DNA of 7,392 bases from Verrucomicrobiota bacterium (GTDB lineage: Bacteria > Verrucomicrobiota > Verrucomicrobiia > Chthoniobacterales > UBA10450): NCBI GenBank assembly GCA_003218345.1, contig QHNF01000003.1:1-7392 (forward strand), in the 5' to 3' direction. Below the pieces are notes generated by a model. That model had not been told where the DNA came from and made no database searches. It worked only from the letters and a program-made list of their open reading frames with translations. Shown here one piece after another: positions 1 to 6,136 of the stretch; position 1 is the stretch's first letter, and each line of letters opens with the position of its first letter. A program made the translations under genes and the position numbers.

Positions 1-218
1 TATCGAATGGCAGTCGATACTGCCGCCCCTCGTCAAAGGAGTATCAACCCATTTTAGACAGGTCGATTTTAACCGGACAAGTTGATACCCGGCGCGCGAT
101 TCAATTTTCGCTGCGTAAGTGCCCAATCTTCAGCATGTTTTGGCATTCTTCGCCCTGATTGGCCCTTTTTGCGGATTCGGACAATTAGCCGGCGAACTGA
201 CAGTTTCACTGCGCGATT
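1..218. other. Gene-free left edge of the window
   Basis: No coding region can be supported here. Reading frames entering from the left edge on the plus strand stop quickly: frame 1 at 55-57 and frame 2 at 83-85. The 27 codons of the latter do not match a family I recognise. The minus-strand open frame across this stretch is a shadow of the tRNA gene beside it. The only structure seen is the inverted repeat at 41-88, described separately. No terminator with a T-run is visible downstream of the minus-strand tRNA. The tail end of an unidentified gene or insertion element to the left cannot be excluded. Confidence 0.5.
41..88. repeat. 8-bp inverted repeat, possible mobile-element edge
   Basis: GTATCAAC at 41-48 is the exact reverse complement of GTTGATAC at 81-88, separated by 32 nt of AT-richer sequence. 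Short repeated motifs of this look occur near the ends of some insertion sequences (IS21-like multiple terminal repeats are one example). No transposase fragment can be recognised here, so this is a weak inference. It could equally be a chance repeat or an operator. Confidence 0.25.
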
Positions 219-302
219 TGGTGCTCGGGGCGGGACTTGAACCCGCATGCCTTTCGGCATACGCCCCTCAAACGTACGTGTCTGCCATTCCACCACCCGA
301 GC
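219..302 (-). tRNA. tRNA-Leu (anticodon GAG), CCA encoded
   Basis: This is a complete 84-nt tRNA read on the minus strand. The acceptor stem pairs GCTCGGG (302-296) with CCCGAGC (229-223), followed by discriminator A and a genome-encoded CCA (221-219). The anticodon stem pairs TACGT with GCGTA around the 7-nt loop TTGAGGG. This places the anticodon GAG at 269-267, with T33 before it, so it reads CUC and CUU leucine codons. The variable arm TGCC-GAAA-GGCA is long, as expected of a class II leucine tRNA, and the T arm is GCGGG-TTCAAGT-CCCGC. No clear -35/-10 pair or terminator was found around it. Confidence 0.96.
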
Positions 303-386
303 GTGCGAGCATCAAACTTTCCGCAGTCCGCAGCGGCTGGCAAGTCTCCTTTCTTTTTTTCAAGCACGTTTTCATAAGTCGATCGA

Positions 387-455
387 CCCTCACCTAACCT
401 CTCCCTGCCAGGGAGAGGCGATCCTTTCTCCCCGGGGAGAAGGTGAGGATGAGGG
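387..455. repeat. REP-like palindromic repeat (three-way-junction fold)
   Basis: An outer stem, CCTCACCT (388-395) with AGGTGAGG (441-448), encloses two hairpins. The first is a 9-bp stem (398-406 with 410-418) closed by a 3-nt GCC loop. The second is a perfect 16-bp palindrome (426-441), whose last base overlaps the outer stem. An alternative outer pairing joins CCCTCA (387-392) to TGAGGG (450-455). Similar CCCTCACC...GGTGAGGG palindromes are dispersed in many Gram-negative genomes and behave as REP/BIME-like elements. It lies between the tRNA, which is transcribed away from it, and the PHP gene. No T-run follows, so it is not a canonical terminator. Confidence 0.7.
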
Positions 456-502
456 CGTCTGGAACAAAACAGCGCAAGCGATTCGATGGCGCTCGCTAAG
501 AA

Positions 503-575
503 CGAGCATGAGCATGAAATGCCGATAATCCGCGGTTAAGTTTGGCAATCCGAGCATGAGCACGAGTACGAGTGA
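503..575. repeat. Degenerate GAGCAY/GAGTAC hexamer repeats
   Basis: The 12-mer CGAGCATGAGCA occurs at 503-514 and again at 551-562, 48 nt apart. The second copy continues as further 6-nt units (GAGCAC, GAGTAC, GAGTGA) to about 575. The tract extends into the PHP gene, supplying its ATG and the Ser-Thr-rich residues 2-7. It looks like a slipped or degenerated simple-sequence repeat. Whether the hexamer is dispersed elsewhere in the genome cannot be judged from one window. Confidence 0.5.
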
Positions 576-1323
576 GAAAGAAGATTGGATCAAGATCGAT
601 CTGCATATCCACACTCTCGATGATCCCAAAGACGCGGTCGATTACTCTGCCCATCAATTGTTAGAGCGCGCGCGTGCGCTTGGATTTCGCGTTCTCGCGA
701 TCACATTGCACGATGCTGTGTTTGATCGAGCGGAAGTGTTCGCTGATGCGGCGGCAATGGGCATCTTGCTTATCCCAGCGGCTGAGGTGCGCTTGTGCGG
801 TGCCGATGTCATCGTGCTGAATGTGACTGCAGAAGAAGTCGCGGAGCTGAAAAATTTTGACGATCTGCGAGGGCTGCGGGCGCGGCGCGGGAGCTCGATC
901 TTTACCATTGCGCCGCATCCCTTTTACGTTCTTGGCAGTTCAATCGGAGCGCGCCTGTACGCAGAAATCAATTGCTTCGATGCAATCGAGCTCTGCCATT
1001 TTCACAAGGGACTGTTTAATCCGAATCGGCGTGCGGAAAAAGTCGCGTTGCGCTTTGGGAAACCATTGATCGCCACCTCCGATGCACACCGGTTGCATGC
1101 GTTCGGGCATCATTACACGAGTATCCAGATTCCATCCGAGCTTACAGTCGAAAACGTTTTCGCTGCGTTACGCTCCGAATCACTGAGAATAACCAGTCCG
1201 CCGTGCAGTTTCTTGGATCTTGTGAGTACGATCTATTTTGTTTTCCTCGCACACCCATTCCGACTACGCCGGAAGATCGCCGCAGCGATCAGATCTTCCT
1301 CTGCGAGTAGGAAGCGCGCTTAG
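556..1323 (+). CDS. PHP-domain metal-dependent phosphoesterase
   Basis: This is a 255-aa protein with the polymerase-and-histidinol-phosphatase (PHP) signature of a TIM-barrel-like metallophosphoesterase. Visible metal-ligand motifs are DLHIHT (residues 15-20, giving His17 and His19), ITLHD (49-53, His52), Glu77 in a PAAE context, His121 in APHPF, His148 in ELCHF and the closing SDAH (175-178). In most family members the second motif is TDH; here it is TLH, so the usual Asp is Leu51. After the domain, a hydrophobic then basic tail (about 220-255) could touch a membrane. Single-domain PHP proteins hydrolyse phosphomonoesters or nucleotides, but the substrate here is unknown. ATG 556 is the only upstream start, since TAA at 526 closes the frame. 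It has no clear Shine-Dalgarno sequence and lies inside a simple repeat, so residues 1-10 may be non-conserved. The gene is probably monocistronic and converges on the gene at 1328. Confidence 0.88.
   Translation: MSTSTSEKEDWIKIDLHIHTLDDPKDAVDYSAHQLLERARALGFRVLAITLHDAVFDRAEVFADAAAMGILLIPAAEVRLCGADVIVLNVTAEEVAELKNFDDLRGLRARRGSSIFTIAPHPFYVLGSSIGARLYAEINCFDAIELCHFHKGLFNPNRRAEKVALRFGKPLIATSDAHRLHAFGHHYTSIQIPSELTVENVFAALRSESLRITSPPCSFLDLVSTIYFVFLAHPFRLRRKIAAAIRSSSASRKRA
1271..1299. repeat. Nested inverted repeat at the 3' end of the PHP gene
   Basis: GGAAGATC (1271-1278) is inverted as GATCTTCC (1292-1299). Overlapping it is a competing 6-bp hairpin, GATCGC (1275-1280) with GCGATC (1285-1290), closed by a CGCA loop. 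It sits inside the last PHP codons, close to the convergent junction at 1324-1327. No room for a normal terminator exists between the two stop codons. It might help transcription end from either side, but no T-run follows, so this is a weak proposal. Confidence 0.3.
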
Positions 1324-1327
1324 CGCC

Positions 1328-3526
1328 TTAGCGAGAAGGCGAACCCGGTGCCAAATCATAAATCGAGCCCCAGTCGCCGGACGCAACGAGCGGCGCCGTA
1401 GTTTCCCATGGCCGACTGTTCGATTTGTAATTAGCCTTTTCGTCTTGACCCCAAAACATGTAACGGACACGCAAAGCCTGGGCAGCCTCGCGCCAATTCG
1501 GGGCTCCACGCATTAAAGCGGTCAACTGATTGTTTGCGGCGGTGTAATCGAATCCTTCCGTCCACAGATGGCCCGGATATCCCATGACAACCTTGCGGCC
1601 TTGGAGCAAGAGCGGGTGGTTGTAGGTCGGATAGGCGGCGAAGCGAGCCTCGACCGGCAAAGGCCGAACGGCCGCGCCGACCCCGTCGAGTCTCGCGCGG
1701 TCGATGATTCCAAAGCCCGGATGTCCGGCAGTCAAGCCGCCCAATAAGGTAATAAATCCTGAAGCAAAGAGTATAACGCAAGTGACCGCCCGCTCCGGAA
1801 TCGCCCAACGCGCAATGAGGTCACTCCATAAAAATGGAAGAATGAGAAAGTAGCCCCAGACCATGAGTTTGAGGTTATCCCAGTCCCACGGTGCGGTCTG
1901 AACGAAGTAACCCACAGCAAAGATAGCAACAGCGGATAACACGAAGGCAATGTTCGCCGGAGGTTTGTTACCCCAGCGCCAGCCGGCCTTCCAAGCGCGC
2001 CATCCGCACAACCCTACTAGTACGAGCGTCAGCGGGACCCATAAGCCGAAGTTAGTCAGCCAAAATTGAAAAAACGGAGCAATGACGCCGTTCCATGTCT
2101 TTCGCGCCAACCACAAATGTGGGACGTCCACGCTAAAGTTCGCAGGGCCAATCCGGAAGAAAGGAGCGCCAAAGTCCCCTGAATCCTGCACCCAGCCCGG
2201 ATGCCATTTGAGCAGCGATTTTGCGTGAAAGTGATCGGTAACCAGCCAAACAAAAAAGGTTGCGGGAACCAAGGCAGCGGCGAGCAAGGCGCTGGCGTGT
2301 CTGCGTATCGGCGCGTCACGGAAAATCTGGGGCCACATCACCGGGTGAAAGATCAAGCGACCGATCCCAGCCATGCCTTCGCTACGAGCGACATTAACAA
2401 TAAACCTTAGTTCACCGGGACGTTCGAAAAGCAGCGCACAAACTAGCACGATCGTCAGCGCTAGAAACGTATGGACATTGAAGAGTGGCATTGAGGCGTA
2501 AAGGGAGAGTTCGACCCAGAAGGGCAACGGCCCGTTGCGTTGCAGTGCCTTGCTTGGTCCGGTGTCATCCGCCTTCGCCGATCCAGCCCTCGCAGCCGCT
2601 TCGGCGGAGCAGGCGCCTACGGCCGACAAGTCGAGCTCCGTTACAACATCCTTACGAAAGAATTTCTCGCGCCAGTGCCATAGCAGAAGGAGCGCCGCCG
2701 GGATCGCGTAAAGCCATCCACGCTGTGTTACAAACATGGATAACGCAATGCTTTTCCACGCGATTGTGTTAACACCCTGATAGTCCACGAACTTGAGCGT
2801 TTTAAAAAATTGAAAGCCCACGATTCCGCCATTGAACAAAAAACCGGCAACGCCGAACGTGCCAGCCCACCGGAAGAACGCATAGAACGTCGCGAGTGAC
2901 GCAATCAACCCAGTCCAAACCAGTCCACGTATTAGATCGATGTGAACCAAGCATAGCAGCGCATTAAATAAGTCCATTCCCGCCGGGTACCTTAGGGTGC
3001 TAAAGACGTAGATCGGGTTGTCCGGCCAAAGGGCAACGCCATTCGCGAAATTGTTGATCAATGTGAGATGCAGCGAAAGGTCGCCTAGGTTATTAGGAGA
3101 TTGAATCCTCAATTCGCTGCCGTCGATGTAGAGAAGCCAGCAGAACGACCGCAGGGCAAATAATGCGAAGCAAATCGCCACCGCCCAGAACCACACATGA
3201 CGATAGCGCATGCTGGGCGACGAACTGCTGACGTGCGGCATGCTTTCCAGCCGGCGTTTAGACTTGGAAACCCGGACTTCAGATTGTGGATGTTGTAGGG
3301 CAAGCGCTTCGCTTGCCGATCCGGGGGAAGCAGGCGATGGGGCTGCCCTACAATTTGGTTTATCGACATCCGCAGTTCCAAGATACGCCGCAACGGCGAA
3401 TGCGGCGCCGCACACCAGTGCGAGAAGCGCACTTAACGCATTTAAGCCATTCCCGGCCATTCCCAGAAGCAGGCCGCAAACAACGGACAAATTGACAAAG
3501 GTCAGACCAGCCGAAAGCCATTTCAT
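1328..3526 (-). CDS. Large polytopic membrane protein, possibly GT-C-type glycosyltransferase
   Basis: This is a 732-aa integral membrane protein with roughly a dozen hydrophobic segments (for example about 5-21, 28-50, 111-134, 341-367, 411-431, 486-511, 525-543, 578-600). A soluble C-terminal portion follows from about 605. After the third segment comes a conserved-looking loop with GDLSLHL (148-154), then PDNPIY and a YPAGMD motif (180-185). The C-terminal part contains MGYPGHLW and RVRYMFWG. The architecture, an acidic or polar first loop followed by many helices, resembles GT-C glycosyltransferases and related uncharacterised membrane families, but I cannot name a family with confidence. 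Residues 51-108 and 303-330 are hydrophilic, low-complexity and partly encoded by palindromic repeats (described separately). Its ATG is 15 nt after the stop codon of the upstream Agl23-like gene, indicating one operon. No strong ribosome-binding site is seen. Confidence 0.85.
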   Translation of the reverse strand: MKWLSAGLTFVNLSVVCGLLLGMAGNGLNALSALLALVCGAAFAVAAYLGTADVDKPNCRAAPSPASPGSASEALALQHPQSEVRVSKSKRRLESMPHVSSSSPSMRYRHVWFWAVAICFALFALRSFCWLLYIDGSELRIQSPNNLGDLSLHLTLINNFANGVALWPDNPIYVFSTLRYPAGMDLFNALLCLVHIDLIRGLVWTGLIASLATFYAFFRWAGTFGVAGFLFNGGIVGFQFFKTLKFVDYQGVNTIAWKSIALSMFVTQRGWLYAIPAALLLLWHWREKFFRKDVVTELDLSAVGACSAEAAARAGSAKADDTGPSKALQRNGPLPFWVELSLYASMPLFNVHTFLALTIVLVCALLFERPGELRFIVNVARSEGMAGIGRLIFHPVMWPQIFRDAPIRRHASALLAAALVPATFFVWLVTDHFHAKSLLKWHPGWVQDSGDFGAPFFRIGPANFSVDVPHLWLARKTWNGVIAPFFQFWLTNFGLWVPLTLVLVGLCGWRAWKAGWRWGNKPPANIAFVLSAVAIFAVGYFVQTAPWDWDNLKLMVWGYFLILPFLWSDLIARWAIPERAVTCVILFASGFITLLGGLTAGHPGFGIIDRARLDGVGAAVRPLPVEARFAAYPTYNHPLLLQGRKVVMGYPGHLWTEGFDYTAANNQLTALMRGAPNWREAAQALRVRYMFWGQDEKANYKSNSRPWETTAPLVASGDWGSIYDLAPGSPSR
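2568..2620. repeat. Repeat-like insertion inside the 732-aa membrane protein (copy 2)
   Basis: This GC-rich segment is read in frame as residues 303-320, an Ala/Gly/Ser-rich stretch in a hydrophilic loop. Imperfect inversion is visible: TCCGCC (2568-2573) with GGCGGA (2603-2608). It shares ordered blocks with the element at 3293-3353: CTTCGC (2573-2578 and 3307-3312), GCCGATCC (2577-2584 and 3315-3322), AGCAGGCG (2608-2615 and 3329-3336) and CCTAC (2616-2620 and 3347-3351). Both copies have the same orientation relative to the gene. The exact ends are uncertain. Confidence 0.5.
3293..3353. repeat. Palindromic repeat inserted in frame in the 732-aa membrane protein (copy 1)
   Basis: A perfect 10-bp terminal inverted repeat, TTGTAGGGCA (3293-3302) with TGCCCTACAA (3344-3353), bounds a 61-bp element. 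An internal competing hairpin pairs GCAAGCG (3300-3306) with CGCTTGC (3310-3316). Read on the minus strand it encodes residues 58-78, rich in Ala, Ser and Pro, between the second and third membrane segments. A further hairpin lies nearby at 3244-3270, so the whole linker (residues about 51-108) may be built from repeats. This looks like a REP/MITE-type element tolerated in a loop. Confidence 0.7.
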
Positions 3527-3541
3527 CGAAATGAGCGCTGC

Positions 3542-5071
3542 CTAGCCCGGTCCTTTCCCGACGAAATCCGGCGCTTTGCCTGGGAAAAATTCTTTAAAGA
3601 CTTTGACGCTTAAGTAGAGCTTGGACATGTCCTGATAGTTACGAATCCTGAGCGGCTGAGTGTAATACGCGTTATGCAGCTTGGACTCGACTTGCTTGAT
3701 CTTGTCTTCCTGCACGAGGAGAAAATCGGCGTCGAGGTTTTGAGGCATATTTCCGCCCTCGTAGTAGCCGATCCGTGTGAAATCCCCCAGAATCCATGGA
3801 AGCGGATAAACGCTGGACCGGATCATGTGCCCCGTCAGTTGATAGTAAACCGGATCCCGTTTTGCCAACTTCAGAAGCGGTTTCGTTAATTTGAAGATGT
3901 CATTGTAAGTCTGAACATAGACGTACGGCTCGGTATCGGTCGTGCAGCGGAAGTAGTTCAGCGAAATCGATGACCCCAGCGAGTAACACAAAAGAAGCGC
4001 TGACACGACATACACTCCGCGGCGATACCTCGCAGGAACAAGCAGAACCGACGCGCCAAAAGTAAATAAAAATGGCCAGACAATGTTGATGACGCACCAG
4101 GGCGTTTTGTAATGCACGTAGCTATAGGCGACGAGCGTACCCACGCCGTAGATGGCCAGGTAACGAAGGTTCAAATTCTTGAAGGCTTGACATAACAAAC
4201 AGAGAGCCATTCCCGCGAGCACGGGCAACTCGTAGCGCGCCATTAATTCCAGCCAGTAGTACCAAGGTTTTTCGTGACCGTGCCCAGCCTGGCCGGTTTG
4301 GAACCAAGCTTTGCACGCCAGATATAGACCTTTGACCCCGCTCCAGTTAAAGAATGTTCCCGAGTAGAAAAAGATGACTGCGAATGCGCCCACGACAATG
4401 ACCATTGCCAGATCGACGTATGTCCATGTTTGCCTGGCCGGCTTCGCATCAGGCAGGCGATTGAGCGCGTTAGAGACCATCAACACGGGAATTGCAGCTA
4501 CCGCACAGACCAGGTGGATGATGTATGTCTCCTTTGTCAGAATCATACCGGCTAGTCCCATCCCGGCGCACCAAAGGTATCCCGGCGTCCCACGTTTCCA
4601 CAGGCCGAGCAGCCCGAGGATGAACATCATCGTGAAGAGAAGCAGCCATACTTCGTGGATTGCGTAGCGCCCATAAAAAACGAACCCGGGAGAGACCGCC
4701 ATGGCCAGCGCCGCTAATCGACTTACGGTTCGTCCGACTAATAGCTCGAACTTCAACGCCAGCCAGACGCAGCCGATGCTGACTAACACAACAGGCAACC
4801 GCAACGCCCAGATGTTCCGGCCAAACAAAGTCTGCGAGAGCAGCAGAACATAGAAGTGAAGCGGCCCGTGATAATTGGTCGGGTCGTATCTGTAAAACCC
4901 GTTTCTGACAACCTGATCGACAAACCAGCCGTTAATGCCTTCATCAAAATGCGCCGGCTTGATGCCCAGAAGAAAAAAACGCAGGAAGACTGCCAGCCCC
5001 AGGATTAACCACGGAGCCCAACCTGTTTCTGCCAGGCGGGCTTTCCACGCTTCGAAGTAATCGCGCAGCAT
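3542..5071 (-). CDS. Agl23-like (TIGR03663 family) GT-C/PMT-type membrane protein
   Basis: This is a 509-aa polytopic membrane protein. The first membrane segment (about 19-37) leads into an extracytoplasmic loop with HFDEG (41-45), GFYRYDP (58-64) and YHGPLHFY (67-74). That is the pattern of TIGR03663 proteins, called flippase-activity-associated Agl23 in archaeal N-glycosylation and distantly related to protein mannosyltransferases and ArnT. The DE pair (Asp43-Glu44) matches the acidic catalytic motif of GT-C enzymes. Further motifs are YAIHE (136-140), LTKET (178-182) and HYKTPW (320-325). The C-terminal region (about 375-509) is soluble. A role in transferring a sugar from a lipid carrier is inferred. 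The start is uncertain: the frame is open upstream to ATGs at 5122, 5128, 5155 and 5164, but these run into divergent rmlB. ATG 5071 leaves a 49-nt intergenic gap and a short N-terminal tail, so it is preferred. It is the first gene of the operon with the 732-aa protein. Confidence 0.85.
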   Translation of the reverse strand: MLRDYFEAWKARLAETGWAPWLILGLAVFLRFFLLGIKPAHFDEGINGWFVDQVVRNGFYRYDPTNYHGPLHFYVLLLSQTLFGRNIWALRLPVVLVSIGCVWLALKFELLVGRTVSRLAALAMAVSPGFVFYGRYAIHEVWLLLFTMMFILGLLGLWKRGTPGYLWCAGMGLAGMILTKETYIIHLVCAVAAIPVLMVSNALNRLPDAKPARQTWTYVDLAMVIVVGAFAVIFFYSGTFFNWSGVKGLYLACKAWFQTGQAGHGHEKPWYYWLELMARYELPVLAGMALCLLCQAFKNLNLRYLAIYGVGTLVAYSYVHYKTPWCVINIVWPFLFTFGASVLLVPARYRRGVYVVSALLLCYSLGSSISLNYFRCTTDTEPYVYVQTYNDIFKLTKPLLKLAKRDPVYYQLTGHMIRSSVYPLPWILGDFTRIGYYEGGNMPQNLDADFLLVQEDKIKQVESKLHNAYYTQPLRIRNYQDMSKLYLSVKVFKEFFPGKAPDFVGKGPG

Positions 5072-5120
5072 TGGAAAATCTGCTAGCGCGCCGCCCTTGG
5101 TGCTGCTAGTACGCGCTGCC
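5072..5120. promoter_or_regulatory. Presumed divergent promoter region between agl23-like gene and rmlB
   Basis: If the preferred starts are correct, these 49 nt are the only space from which both operons could be initiated. Promoters may therefore extend into either coding region. The near-repeat TGCTAGCGCGC (5081-5091) and TGCTAGTACGCGC (5104-5116) is visible, as is the palindrome GCTAGC (5082-5087). No convincing -35/-10 pair was found for either direction, so the assignment is positional. Confidence 0.3.
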
Positions 5121-6110
5121 ATGCGCATCCTTGTAACCGGTGGCTGCGGATTCATCGGGAGCAACTTTATTCGATATATTTTGCAACATTACAAGCCGGC
5201 GTATGTGACCAACGTCGATGTGCTCACTTACGCGGGCAATCTCGCCAATCTTGATGGCGTGGTCGAAGAACATGGCGAACACTACGAATTTTTCAAAGCC
5301 GATATAGCGAATGCCGACCAGATGGACGCGCTCATGACCGAGCATCAATTTTACGCAGTCATCAATTTCGCCGCCGAATCGCATGTGGACCGCAGCATCA
5401 ATTCACCTCTTAATTTTATTCACACTAATGTCGTCGGCACCAGCGTGCTGCTGGATTGTGCGCGCCGTCACGGCGTCCAGCGCTTCATCCAAATCTCGAC
5501 AGACGAAGTCTACGGCTCGCTTGGCGCTACCGGCAAATTTACCGAGCAATCGCCGCTCGATCCCAGCTCGCCATATTCGGCGAGCAAAGCTGGCGCCGAT
5601 CTTCTGGCGCTGGCGTGTTACAGGACCTATGGCCACGAAGTGCTGGTGACGCGGTGCTCGAATAATTACGGCGCTTACCAGTTCCCGGAAAAACTGATTC
5701 CGCTCATGATTGTCAAAGCAATTCGTGACGAACCGCTCCCGGTTTATGGCGACGGCCTGAATGTGCGCGACTGGATTCATGTGACAGATCACTGTGCCGC
5801 CATTGTAGCCGCGCTCTTCGAGGGACAAGCCGGCAGCATTTACAATTTCGGTGGCGACAGTGAAATGGTGAATATCGATCTTGTGAAAATGATTCTCGAT
5901 AAACTGGCCAAGCCACACAGTTTGATTTCGTTTGTGACTGATAGACTTGGGCACGACCGCCGGTATGCCATCGATTCTTCGTTGGCGCAGCGTGAGCTGA
6001 ATTGGAAACCGCGCCGCAATTTTAAGCAGGGACTCGATGAAACGATCCAATGGTACATCGAGAACCGCTCGTGGTGGGAACCATTACTCGAGCGCACCGG
6101 AAGATACTAA
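5121..6110 (+). CDS. rmlB: dTDP-glucose 4,6-dehydratase
   Basis: RmlB converts dTDP-D-glucose to dTDP-4-keto-6-deoxy-D-glucose in the cytosol, the second step of dTDP-L-rhamnose synthesis. This is a 329-aa extended short-chain dehydrogenase, slightly shorter than many homologues (about 330-360). The N-terminal Rossmann motif is TGGCGFIG (6-13). The dehydratase-specific catalytic triplet Thr127-Asp128-Glu129 stands in STDEVYG, and the catalytic pair Tyr152 and Lys156 is in SPYSASK. Substrate-binding motifs include NFAAESHVDRS (82-92), NNYG (181-184) and the YGDG-NVRDWIHV segment (209-221). ATG 5121 is chosen because MRILVTGG begins the fold. A TTG at 5097 would add eight unneeded residues. No strong Shine-Dalgarno sequence precedes it. 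rmlD follows after 26 nt, so the two are likely cotranscribed. rmlA and rmlC are not in this window. Confidence 0.96.
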   Translation: MRILVTGGCGFIGSNFIRYILQHYKPAYVTNVDVLTYAGNLANLDGVVEEHGEHYEFFKADIANADQMDALMTEHQFYAVINFAAESHVDRSINSPLNFIHTNVVGTSVLLDCARRHGVQRFIQISTDEVYGSLGATGKFTEQSPLDPSSPYSASKAGADLLALACYRTYGHEVLVTRCSNNYGAYQFPEKLIPLMIVKAIRDEPLPVYGDGLNVRDWIHVTDHCAAIVAALFEGQAGSIYNFGGDSEMVNIDLVKMILDKLAKPHSLISFVTDRLGHDRRYAIDSSLAQRELNWKPRRNFKQGLDETIQWYIENRSWWEPLLERTGRY

Positions 6111-6136
6111 TTATAGCCTCAGCCCGTCATTGAGAC

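Noticed and set aside
69..296. 75-codon minus-strand open frame over the tRNA
   Set aside because: It translates the tRNA-Leu gene and its flank. The tRNA fold is complete, so this is not a protein gene.
303..370. Promoter for the tRNA on the minus strand (TTGCCA with a weak -10)
   Set aside because: The candidate -10 at the proper 17-nt spacing matches the consensus poorly, and the better -10 is 21 nt away, too far.
387..455. CRISPR array or rho-independent terminator
   Set aside because: There are no regularly spaced repeats with unique spacers, and no T-run follows either hairpin. A REP-like element explains it better.
5097..5120. TTG start for rmlB eight codons upstream
   Set aside because: The Rossmann strand MRILVTGG begins at ATG 5121. 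The extra residues are not needed by the fold and have no ribosome-binding site.
5072..5150. TTACAA/TACTAG promoter for the Agl23-like gene
   Set aside because: Spacing is 19 nt and the -35 matches at only three positions, so it is not distinguishable from chance.
5403..6050. 215-codon minus-strand open frame opposite rmlB
   Set aside because: It is antisense to a clearly conserved RmlB and shows no recognisable domain, so it is a shadow frame.
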